This document shows, one piece after another, positions 53,547 to 62,900 of a DNA stretch of 64,000 nt (its first letter is position 1; every line of letters begins with the position of its first letter). Location of the stretch: contig JANOVV010000028.1 in NCBI GenBank assembly GCA_031417555.1, positions 95,863-159,862 on the forward strand. Direction: 5' to 3'. A program made the position numbers and the translations under genes. The notes beneath the pieces were generated by a model. That model was not told where the DNA came from, made no database searches, and saw only the letters and a list, made by a program, of their open reading frames with translations. Source of the DNA: JADKIH01 sp031417555 (GTDB taxonomy: Bacteria > Bacteroidota > Bacteroidia > AKYH767-A > 2013-40CM-41-45).

Positions 53547-54473
53547 CTATTTATAGTTTTTAACTGTATTCTCTAAAATCTCACTCGTTAATTCGTTTTT
53601 AATAGCACCCTTCACACCTAATATAAGCGAAGCCATAGAATGTCCGTACAATAAACAATCAATTTGGCTTTTATTGTTTATCCATGCATAAATCCAACCC
53701 GCTAAGGCGGCATCTCCGGCGCCTGTTGAATCAATTACATTTACTTTAGGTGCGGTTAATTCAAACTTTTTTTCAGTGTTATAAATCGTGGATCCTTTTG
53801 TACCATTTCTCACCCATAAATTCTTAACACCGCGGGAAAGTATTTCATCAATTAATTTATCAGGATTATTTTTTTCATTTACGCCACATATAACAGCCAT
53901 TTCTTCATAATTGGGCGTAAGCAGAAAAATATTTTTTATCGGCAAAAGTTGAAGTTTTTTTGCTTTGGGAATTGAAACAGGCTCTACGAGGCAAGGTATA
54001 TTTTCTCTTTCACCGAATTCCAGCAGCCATTTTAAACAATCAATACTTAAGTTACAATCAATTAATATAATGGATGCAGTCTTAAGCAAAGAAATTTTGT
54101 TTTCAAGAAAAGAAATGTTTATAACAGTATCAAAATGTCCTGACATTGCTCCTGTATATAACTCACCCGATGGAGCTAGCAAGGCTACATATCGGCCTGT
54201 ATTCTGTTTACTAATTATTGAATGCGAAATGCCAACAAGATTCTCTTTGCATTTTTCAATTAACCATTTACCATCAGTATCTTCTCCAAAATATGTTATG
54301 AGTTCAACGTGTTGTCCTAATAATGCCAGATGATTAGCAATATTTCCCGCAACTCCTCCTAATGAACGAAAATATGTCGAAGGATTTGATGTACCCGGTA
54401 TAGGAATTTCTATACTGGTAAAACATTCATCAACCAGCATTGCACCTATACAAACCACTAATTTATTTCCCAC
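53547..54473 (-). CDS. psuK: PfkB-family carbohydrate kinase, likely pseudouridine kinase
   Basis: 308 residues. PfkB motifs: LGGVAGNIANHLALLG near the N-terminus and the catalytic DSTGAGDAALAGW with the anion-hole GAGD near residue 235. Pairing with psuG identifies the substrate as pseudouridine, phosphorylated at 5'. It is the first gene of the pair. Start ATG at 54473; upstream is a short gap with a 14-bp repeat before divergent recQ. Confidence 0.9.
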   Translation of the reverse strand: MGNKLVVCIGAMLVDECFTSIEIPIPGTSNPSTYFRSLGGVAGNIANHLALLGQHVELITYFGEDTDGKWLIEKCKENLVGISHSIISKQNTGRYVALLAPSGELYTGAMSGHFDTVINISFLENKISLLKTASIILIDCNLSIDCLKWLLEFGERENIPCLVEPVSIPKAKKLQLLPIKNIFLLTPNYEEMAVICGVNEKNNPDKLIDEILSRGVKNLWVRNGTKGSTIYNTEKKFELTAPKVNVIDSTGAGDAALAGWIYAWINNKSQIDCLLYGHSMASLILGVKGAIKNELTSEILENTVKNYK

Positions 54474-54551
54474 AGCGCTAAACTAAAAAAAAATAGGATT
54501 CTAAGCACTTTACTATCTTAATTTACATCCCCCAATCTCAAATCTCAATTT

Positions 54552-54596
54552 TCGATTCTTGTCTCTCGATTCTTGTCTCTTGATTCTTGATTCTCG
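54552..54596. repeat. Short 14-bp tandem repeat in the psuK-recQ gap
   Basis: TCGATTCTTGTCTC occurs twice in a row and continues as TTGATTCTTGATTCTCG, a degenerate minisatellite. It lies upstream of recQ and could vary in length. Confidence 0.65.
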
Positions 54597-54661
54597 TTTA
54601 TTATAAGTATGAAATTTCAAATTCATCTCCAAAGCATCTTAAAAAACTTTACTTTTCGCAA

Positions 54662-56842
54662 ATGAAATCATTAACACTTTTAAAAAAATATTTTGGCTTT
54701 GAAAGTTTCAGACCTTTGCAGGAAGAGATAATAAATGCAGTAATTGATAAAAAGGATTGCCTTGTATTAATGCCGACCGGCGGCGGAAAATCGTTGTGTT
54801 ATCAAATACCTGCTTTATTGTCTGATGGAATTACTGTTGTAATTTCTCCACTCATTGCTCTTATGAAAGATCAGGTAGATGCTCTTCGTTTAAATGGTGT
54901 AAGTGCTGCTTTTTTAAACTCTTCATTGGATAAAAGTTCGCAAGATTTATTGCTGGATGAGATGAAGGAAAATAAAATCAAACTCATTTATATTGCTCCT
55001 GAAAGACTTTCTAGCGGGTTAACAACTTTTATTTCTTTTCTAAAAACTTTGAATGTTTCATTGTTTGCCATCGATGAAGCTCATTGCATTTCTCATTGGG
55101 GCCACGATTTTCGTCCCGATTATTTATTACTTTCAAAGCTGAAAGAAAATTTTCCGGATGTTCCGATTATTGCACTAACTGCAACTGCCGACAAACTTAC
55201 TCGAGGTGATATTATTGATAAATTAAATTTAAAGAATCCACAACTATTTATTTCTAGTTTTAACAGAAGCAACATAAGGTATATTATTGAGGAAAAAGTT
55301 GATCATTTCAATAAAATAATTGAATTTGTAAATAGTCATAAAGATGAATCCGGTATTATTTATTGCCTTTCAAGAAATAATACCGAAGAACTATCAGAAA
55401 AACTTCTCGAAAATGGTTTCAATGCGGCTGCTTATCATGCCGGACTAAATCCTGATATCAGGAACAAGAGACAAGAGCAATTTAAAAGAGATGAAATTAA
55501 AATAATAGTAGCTACCATCGCTTTCGGTATGGGAATAGATAAGTCAAACGTCAGGTTCGTCATCCATTCCAGTGTTCCCAAAAACATAGAAGGGTATTAT
55601 CAGGAAACGGGTAGGGCAGGGAGAGACGGATTACCAGCACAAGCATTGCTTTTTTACAGTTCCTCTGATTTTCTTAAATTGAAAAGTTTTGTATCTGTCG
55701 AGGGAAATCCGGAACAAACCAAAATCATGCTTAAGAAACTTAACCAGATGGCTGACTTTTGTTCATCATACTCTTGCCGGAGAGAATTTCTTTTAAATTA
55801 TTTCGATGAAAAATTCTCTGCCCTATGTGGTAATTGTGATATATGTCTTGGAAGTATTTCAATTCCATCTTTCGATGGAACAATCATTGCACAAAAAGCA
55901 TTGTCTGCCATTGTCCGTTTGAAAGAGCGTTTTGGAATCACATATACTATAAACTTTTTGAAAGGGTCTGATTCTAAAAAAATGTATGAGGAACACCGTT
56001 TTCTCCCAACGTTTGGAAAAGGAAGTGAATTTTCCGTTGATGAATGGAGGAATTATTTTCGCCAGTTAATCGACCAGAGAATTGTCGAACAACATGGAGA
56101 ATTCTCAATTCTTCGTATTACTGAAAAGGGTCGGGATGTTTTATACAAGGATTTAAAAGTGATGTTGAAGGAATTCAAAGACAAAAAAATTGTAAAAAAA
56201 GAAAGAAAAGATCGTTATGCTGTGAATACGGATTCTGATAATTATAATTATGAATTATTCGAAGAACTAAGACAACTCCGTTTGCGTATTGCACAAGCAG
56301 ATAATTTACCTTCTTACATTATATTCCCTGATAGTACGTTGGTAGAATTAGCAACATTTTTTCCAATGAATAAAACCGATCTTCAGCATATTTCGGGTTT
56401 TGGCCAGATTAAAATTGGGAAATATGGAGACGAATTTCTTTCTGTAATTATCAGCTTTTGTCGGGAGAAAAATCTGCAATCTAAAATCAATGAAAAAATA
56501 AAACTTCATTCTCCAAGGGTTGTTCGAATTCAAAATTCAAAAAACAGCTCCGATACTAAAACAGAATCCTTCGAGTTATTTAAGAAGGGAATGACAGTTT
56601 CTGAAATAGCCACGCAAAGAAAGTTAAATGAGAATACGGTTACAGATCACTTAATTCATTATATATTAACAGGAGATATTAATGTATTGAAATTTATTTC
56701 TAAAGAAAAACTTGAAACCGTTAATAAAGCTGTCGATGAACACGGCGATTTAAAATTGAGTCTTTTAAAAGAAAAGTTGGGAGATAAATTCACTTATCCT
56801 GAAATAAAAGCCGTACTAAATTACAGAAATAGGAAGAAGTAG
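54662..56842 (+). CDS. recQ: ATP-dependent DNA helicase RecQ
   Basis: 726 residues from ATG 54662; an in-frame ATG at 54587 adds 25 residues without similarity and lies in the repeat tract, so the later start is chosen. Order: helicase domain with Walker A MPTGGGKSLCYQIP and DEAH in AIDEAHCISHWGHDFRPDY; second helicase domain with GIIYCLSR, AFGMGIDKSNVR and QETGRAGRDG; RQC zinc cysteines (CSSYSCRRE, CGNCDIC); winged helix; HRDC domain (about 515-590); and a C-terminal HTH_40-type domain (about 620-720, FELFKKGMTVSEIA). 3'-5' helicase in recombination repair. This layout is usual for Bacteroidota RecQ1-type proteins. Confidence 0.95.
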   Translation: MKSLTLLKKYFGFESFRPLQEEIINAVIDKKDCLVLMPTGGGKSLCYQIPALLSDGITVVISPLIALMKDQVDALRLNGVSAAFLNSSLDKSSQDLLLDEMKENKIKLIYIAPERLSSGLTTFISFLKTLNVSLFAIDEAHCISHWGHDFRPDYLLLSKLKENFPDVPIIALTATADKLTRGDIIDKLNLKNPQLFISSFNRSNIRYIIEEKVDHFNKIIEFVNSHKDESGIIYCLSRNNTEELSEKLLENGFNAAAYHAGLNPDIRNKRQEQFKRDEIKIIVATIAFGMGIDKSNVRFVIHSSVPKNIEGYYQETGRAGRDGLPAQALLFYSSSDFLKLKSFVSVEGNPEQTKIMLKKLNQMADFCSSYSCRREFLLNYFDEKFSALCGNCDICLGSISIPSFDGTIIAQKALSAIVRLKERFGITYTINFLKGSDSKKMYEEHRFLPTFGKGSEFSVDEWRNYFRQLIDQRIVEQHGEFSILRITEKGRDVLYKDLKVMLKEFKDKKIVKKERKDRYAVNTDSDNYNYELFEELRQLRLRIAQADNLPSYIIFPDSTLVELATFFPMNKTDLQHISGFGQIKIGKYGDEFLSVIISFCREKNLQSKINEKIKLHSPRVVRIQNSKNSSDTKTESFELFKKGMTVSEIATQRKLNENTVTDHLIHYILTGDINVLKFISKEKLETVNKAVDEHGDLKLSLLKEKLGDKFTYPEIKAVLNYRNRKK

Positions 56843-56858
56843 TAGTGTATATTTGAAT

Positions 56859-56894
56859 AACAAACTCAAGTGTATTTATGTTTTGGAGTTTGTT
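56859..56894. terminator. Possible bidirectional terminator between recQ and the SpoIIE phosphatase gene
   Basis: AACAAACTC (56859-56867) and GAGTTTGTT (56886-56894) form a 9-bp perfect stem between the two converging genes; it overlaps the end of the minus-strand gene. There are only short T-runs on either side. Confidence 0.4.
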
Positions 56895-58159
56895 TATATT
56901 CTAATTCCAATAACCAGTACATCGTCTACTTGCTCATTTACTCCTTTCCAATTTTGAAAAAAATCATTGAGAAAATCTTTTTGATCAATCATTTCTAAGT
57001 GTTGAATTGATAAAAGAATTTCTTTGAATTTTTTTGTCATCAGTTTTTTACCATCTATTCCGCCAAACTGGTCGGCGTAGCCATCCGTAAAAATATAAAA
57101 GGTGTCTCCTTTTTGAACAGGTATTTCGTGCGTTTTAAAGTTTTCATTGTGTGAAATTTGTAATCCGCCAATTGGAAATTTATTGGGTTGGTAGGTTATC
57201 AATTCATTATTTCGGATTAACCATAATGGACGGTTGGCTCCGGCATAATGTAAAAGTTGTTTTTCAATTTCTACAGAACATATAGATACATCCATTCCAT
57301 CAGTTGATTCATTACTTCTTTGATTGAGCGTAGTAATCATTTCTTCGTGCAAATGATCTAAAATAGTACCCGGATTAGGAATTTCGTTTTCATGTATGAT
57401 CTGGTTTAATAAAGAATTGCCGATAACACTTAAAAAAGCCCCCGTCACGCCATGCCCGGTGCAATCAGCAGCTACAACAATAGCATAATTGTTTTTTAAA
57501 AAGTAAGAAAAAAAATCTCCGCTTACAATATCTTTCGGAAGATATAATACAAATGACTTGGGGAAAGTTTTATAGATAGTTTTTAAATCAGGAAGAATGG
57601 CTGCCTGAATTCTTTTGGCATAATTAACATTGTCAGTAATCTCGCGGTTCTTAATAATTATTTCTTCATTTTTTATTTTAAGCTCGTGTGTTCTTTCATC
57701 AACCAGACGTGTTAATTCTGATTCCCGGTTTTTTAGCTGAGTAATTATAGATTCATTTTGTCCTCGCAATCGTGTGGTAAGTGTGCTAATTATTTTCTTT
57801 GCAACCTCAGGTTGGTTTTTAAGCAGATTGTAAAATATTTCGCGGGTAATAGATATTGTCTCTACATTATCTAAAGCGGTAACTGACATGGATCTGGGTG
57901 CGGCATCCAATAAAGAGAACTCTCCGAAAAAATTACCTGCTTCCATTACAGCTACGGTATGTTCACCATCATGAATTTTAACTTTACCCTTTGAGATAAT
58001 ATACATCGAATCACCTTGTTCGCCTTTATGTATAATTGGAGTTCCCGTTTTGAAAGATTGATTTTGTAAAATATTTCCTATTTCATTTAGTAATTCTATG
58101 TCAATCCCTTTAAAAATTTCAACATCCTTTAATAAATCAACAATGGGAATCTTATTCAT
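56894..58159 (-). CDS. Cyclic-nucleotide-binding domain plus SpoIIE-type PP2C phosphatase
   Basis: 421 residues, soluble. N-terminal cNMP-binding domain (about 10-125) with GEQGDSMYIISKGKVKI and FGEFSLLDAAPRSMSVTAL, the phosphate-binding cassette; a coiled-coil linker (about 140-185, rich in Glu/Lys/Arg); and a SpoIIE/PP2C phosphatase domain (about 200-421) with DIVSGDFF, VVAADCTGHGVTGAF and FYIFTDGYADQFGG, whose Asp residues bind two metal ions. It likely dephosphorylates an anti-sigma-factor antagonist or similar protein in response to cAMP/cGMP or another signal. No partner STAS/kinase gene is next to it. It follows the DUF3089 gene region on the same strand. Confidence 0.9.
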   Translation of the reverse strand: MNKIPIVDLLKDVEIFKGIDIELLNEIGNILQNQSFKTGTPIIHKGEQGDSMYIISKGKVKIHDGEHTVAVMEAGNFFGEFSLLDAAPRSMSVTALDNVETISITREIFYNLLKNQPEVAKKIISTLTTRLRGQNESIITQLKNRESELTRLVDERTHELKIKNEEIIIKNREITDNVNYAKRIQAAILPDLKTIYKTFPKSFVLYLPKDIVSGDFFSYFLKNNYAIVVAADCTGHGVTGAFLSVIGNSLLNQIIHENEIPNPGTILDHLHEEMITTLNQRSNESTDGMDVSICSVEIEKQLLHYAGANRPLWLIRNNELITYQPNKFPIGGLQISHNENFKTHEIPVQKGDTFYIFTDGYADQFGGIDGKKLMTKKFKEILLSIQHLEMIDQKDFLNDFFQNWKGVNEQVDDVLVIGIRI

Positions 58160-58186
58160 TTTAAATAATTGGTTAATTAGTTTAAT

Positions 58187-59218
58187 TTATTTTTTTAAAA
58201 AGCTCTTTACTTTTTCCTGAGCATTTTCCCTGATATTTACATAAAATAGATTATAGTCGGCAATGTGGTAATTTTTAAAATGAAGAAAAATATTTCCCCA
58301 AAAGTGTGGTTTGTTTATTAATAAGACACCATTCGAAACCCGGGCGTCTGTAAGTTTAGGATATATATGATTGAAGTTTTTAAGTAACCCTCCTTTATTC
58401 ATTGAGTAAGGAGCATACATTGTATCAATTTTCCATGTAAGTGGATTAGTACAATTCGCAATCGGTAATGGATCTATAATGTCATCCTTGCTGATGTTAG
58501 AAGCATAGGTTCGCCAGGAAACATAACATCCGGTTTCCGCAGAAGACTGACATGGTTTTAATGTTATAAATAAAGAGTCATAAACAGGCATACCGATTAA
58601 GTATGCTGCAACAAGTTGTTTCATCAATGGCTTTGAATCGAAAAATTGCTGTAGAAGATGTATTGCATGTGTTGTACCCTGGCTGTGAGATGCAATAATT
58701 ATTGGTCTCCCATTATTGTAATGATCGAGATAATATTGAAAAGAGTTTTTTATATCTTCATAAGCCAGATCCAAAGCAGCCTTGGCAATTCCTTTTTGCT
58801 TGGTAAAATAAGATGATATATGAGCCTGCCTGTATCTCGGCGAATATATTTTACCCGAACCGTTAAAAACACTTGCTTGATAGAGTATTGTAGTGTGGTC
58901 GGTTTGCCGGTTAAGGGAAAGATCTTCAACCATTGCATTCCACTGATGACATTTTTTACTTGTCTTTAAGTAGGTAGTTGGATGAATAAAAAACACATCT
59001 GCCTCCGAAGAACTTTGGACATCAACAAAATTGCTTTTGGAAGGAACCTTATCCGCATTATCTTTTTTAACCGGAAGCGCAGCCCAGTTTTCATTTTTAC
59101 TATAATCGATAGGTGAAACGGCATCTTTATCGAAAGGGATGTTTAAAATTTGCGGATTAATTTTATCAGTACAACTTATGAATAAGCAGTAAAGAAAAAT
59201 AAAGAGGTATTTTTTCAA
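58187..59218 (-). CDS. DUF3089 family lipoprotein (alpha/beta-hydrolase-like)
   Basis: 343 residues: signal peptide with lipobox (LFISC, Cys about residue 16), then the DUF3089 region with ADVFFIHPTTY, RYRQAHISSYF and the nucleophile-elbow-like IIASHSQGTTHAIHLL (G-x-S-x-G type, here SHSQG), and a C-terminal HYPH-type end (GVLLINKPHFWGNIFLHF). The fold suggests an envelope esterase or lipase, but no substrate is known. It is the gene upstream of the cNMP/SpoIIE gene (27 bp), so they may be co-transcribed. Confidence 0.85.
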   Translation of the reverse strand: MKKYLFIFLYCLFISCTDKINPQILNIPFDKDAVSPIDYSKNENWAALPVKKDNADKVPSKSNFVDVQSSSEADVFFIHPTTYLKTSKKCHQWNAMVEDLSLNRQTDHTTILYQASVFNGSGKIYSPRYRQAHISSYFTKQKGIAKAALDLAYEDIKNSFQYYLDHYNNGRPIIIASHSQGTTHAIHLLQQFFDSKPLMKQLVAAYLIGMPVYDSLFITLKPCQSSAETGCYVSWRTYASNISKDDIIDPLPIANCTNPLTWKIDTMYAPYSMNKGGLLKNFNHIYPKLTDARVSNGVLLINKPHFWGNIFLHFKNYHIADYNLFYVNIRENAQEKVKSFLKK

Positions 59219-59938
59219 GAACTAATAATTATTGTTTAAGTTAATTTTATAAAGTTAATATGAATTATTAAGTGGATAAATTTCTACTTTAAAAGCTTAA
59301 ACATTTATTGTGTTCTCAATTTTCTTTCAAGATAAAGGATTGTTGTCATTAAAATCAATTTTTAATTTACGAGGATAAGGATTGTTCTTGGGTTGTTTAT
59401 ATGAATTATTGACTGATTTGGGTTTTTCAATAATACGTTCACCAAGAAATTTGATCTATTGGCAAACAATCTATAATTTATGCATTATTAATAAGACTAT
59501 ATTAATTGATAAGGTAAATTACTAAATAAATAACTTAATTTAATAAATTATTGCGTAATTAATGAAAAAATAGGGGTTTTGAAATTTATAAATGGAATTA
59601 AAATGAAATTAAGAATTGGATTCATAGTTTAAGGTTTTTAAAATGTTGATAAAAAAAAATATTTTTTTTGTAAAAAAAGTTTGTATAATCCATATAGAAT
59701 TGTAGCTTTGGGTTAAATATAGGTTTAAATCCGATAATTCTAGAGTGTAATGTTTAATGTTTTTGTATCAACCGGAAACATTAATTATAATAATTAACTA
59801 AAACATTTGCGTGAAAATCTACCTAAGTAAATTTTATTTATCTATGTTATTGGCTGAGCGATTTATTCAAATGATCGTATCGGCTTTTTTTATTTCCACC
59901 CGTAAATTAAAACCAATCTATACTAAATACTAACTAAT
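59219..59938. other. AT-rich intergenic region with a promoter for the terminal large gene
   Basis: About 720 bp without a gene, containing poly-A/T runs. The strongest element is the promoter at 59680-59710, listed separately. A GTCATTAAAATCAA stretch near 59346 resembles an FNR box but has two mismatches in the left half. Confidence 0.6.
59680..59710 (+). promoter_or_regulatory. Bacteroidota-type promoter (TTTG / TAGCTTTG)
   Basis: The -33 element TTTG at 59680-59683 and the perfect -7 element TAGCTTTG at 59703-59710 are separated by 19 bp, matching the Bacteroidota housekeeping consensus TTTG-N19-TAnnTTTG. The start would be near 59717, giving a leader of about 220 nt to the ATG at 59939. 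Confidence 0.7.
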
Positions 59939-62900
59939 ATGAAAAACAAACTCTACACTAAAAGCTTAACCAATCGGTTTAATCGATGGACGCTTTTCAC
60001 AATTTGCTTTGCATTTTCTCTCTTTTCGATAGAAAGCACAATGGCAGTAACCGGAGCAAAAAACATTCCGGCTGATTATCTTACTTTACAAGCATTGATT
60101 AGTGACCTTAACACAACTGGTTCTACCGGAGCCGGTGTAACGGTTACAATTTCTGCAGGCAATCCGCAAACGGCACCTGTTGGAGGTTATGTAATTGGTG
60201 GTGCAGGTTCTTTACTGCTTTTAGGTGGTACGAATTCTCCGGTTTCAATTAATGGAGGATTAAATACCATTACAGCAGGAACTCCTCAGGTAGCAGGATC
60301 ATTAAATGATGCTGTTATTAAAATTGTAGGAGCAGATAACATTACTATTTTCAATTGTACTATTCAGGAAAATCCGGCGAACTCAGTTACTGTTGCCGCT
60401 TCTAATGGTCAAACTGAATTTGGTATTGGACTTTTTTATGCAAGTCCGACGGATGGAGCTCAAAACATAACTATCCGTAATAATGATATCTCTTTAAAGA
60501 GGTTATATCAAAATTCATTTGGTATTTATAGCAGTGTTAGACATACAGACGCTGTACCAACTGTAGCTGCTGATATTACTGCTGCTTCAGGTTCGAATTC
60601 AAACTTACATGTTTATACCAATGCAATACATAATGTAAGTTATGGTGTTGCAAGTATTGGATCAGCTTCTCTTACTGCCGGACTTATGAACGACGGTACA
60701 GATATCGGTGGAAGTTCAGCTGCAACTGGAAATACATTTACAGACTGGGGAAATCCCGGAACTGCAGCGTCAGCTTTTGTAAGTATGACAGGATCTTATC
60801 CTTGTGTTTATTCAATAAATGAATTCAATAATAATGTATCATTTAATTCAATGGTAAGTGCTAACCTTACACTTCCAGGTGCAGGTACATTGTTTGGAGT
60901 ATTTCAAACATATTCAGGTGCAAACGTGGCTCCTCAGCCAACAGGAACTTTTTTCATAAAGGTTAACAACAATACATTTACCCTTGTAAACTCTCCGATT
61001 GCATCTGCAACAGGTGCTATTGAGTGTGTACGTACTCAAAACCTTGGAGCAGCTCCGGGTGCAACAATTTCTATCAGTAATAATACAGTTTCAGCGTGTA
61101 AAATTATTGGAGCTAACGCTACATCAAGTTTATTCCGTCCAATTATAAATATTTCTTCGCCGAATGTTTTAACAATTGATGGAAATATTATTAAGGACAA
61201 TGAACTTAATACAACAACTGGACAATGTCAGTTGATTAGAAATTCAAGTGATGCGATTGCCAATGTAAACATCAGAAACAATAAATTAGGAATTGCAGCA
61301 TCAGGTCCGGGAGTATGTGTTACATGGACAAGAGCCAGCAGCGCCAATTTTTTCATGTTGATTAATGGTCCGGGTGCAATTAATGCACAATCTACCGTTT
61401 ATACTATTACAGGAAACGAACATACAGGATTTATTCAATTTGCACATTCAGGATTCCTTGTTGGTGCAAGTATTACTGTCGGTGGATCTGTAGACTATAA
61501 TTTCAATACGTTTAATCTAAATCTTAAGAATTCATTTATTATTCGATTAATTAGTGAATCAGGTCAAAAGCCGGGCTCAACAGCCAATTATCTGAATAAT
61601 ACAATTTCAATTGCCAACACTGCTGGTGGTGCTGCAATGGCTGAATTTTCTCTTTACCTAGATGCTTTTGATGTAACATCAGATCAAACTTCAGCATGGA
61701 ATTTTTCGAACAACAATTGTTCGAATATTTCATTTGACGGAGTTGGTTCCGACTGGATCGGTGTTTATAGTGTTGCTGGAAATGGTAAGAAAAAAACTGC
61801 TTCAAACAATACGTTCAATAACATTTCTTGTACAGCAAATGGTATTATTGAAAATATCCTTCGTGTTGAAAGTGGATCTTCTTTATTTGCAAATACTGTA
61901 AGTAATAATACTATTTCAAATATATCAAATGCAGGTGGTAACATTACCGGTATATTATCTACTGATTCAAATCTTACAGTTGTTGGAAATAAAATCAGTG
62001 GATTTTCTACTTCAGGAGCCGTAGTAGTAGGTATAGATTTAGAAAATGGAACAGATGTTTTAGTACAGAAAAATAAAATCTGTGGATTAACATCAACCAT
62101 TAATGGATCTCCTGCACTTGTTGCAGGTGTCGTAGTAGGTACATTAAACAGTGCTGAAATCTCAAATAATACTATTGGCGATTTACATGCTGCTACTGCA
62201 ACAGGTACTTCCGTTTATGGAATACTTGCCGATACAATTACTACTTCTTTAAAAGTGTACTTTAATACAGTTCATTTAAGTGGTACAAGTACAGGCGCCA
62301 ATTGGGGATCAAGTGACTTTGATGTTGCCCGTTCTCCTTATGAATTAAACAATAACATTTTTGTTAATGCTTGTGCTCCAACAGGAACAGGTGTAGCAGC
62401 TGCTATCAGTACAACAGACGCTACTCTTGCTAATTTTGCAGTAACATCAGACAGAAACAATTATTTTGCTTCAACAATCTTTACCAATGGTACAGGGCCG
62501 CTTACATTTGCTTCTTTGGGCGCTTATCAGACCGGTGTTTCACCTCGGGATTTTAATTCCTTTGCTCAAAACCCTCCATTTATCAGCACAACATGTTCTA
62601 ATGCAAACTTCCTTCATTTAACAAATGGTGCAATCACATCTATGGAAAGTAGTGGTGCACCAATTGGTGGCATAACAACAGACATTGATGGTCAGGTAAG
62701 AAATGCATCAACACCGGATCTTGGTGCTGATGAATTTAATGGAATTCCTCAACCTCAGTGTGCAGGTACACCTGCAGCAGGTTCTATTAATAGTAATGTA
62801 GGAGTTTCTGTTTGTTCAGGAACTGGTACTAACTTAAATTTAATTGGTGCATCTACTGATTTAAGTATTTCTTATCAGTGGAGATCAGGAACAGTTTCCG

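Noticed and set aside
59346..59360. Sixth FNR-like box (GTCATTAAAATCAA)
   Set aside because: Two mismatches in the left half-site and no suitably placed -7 element.
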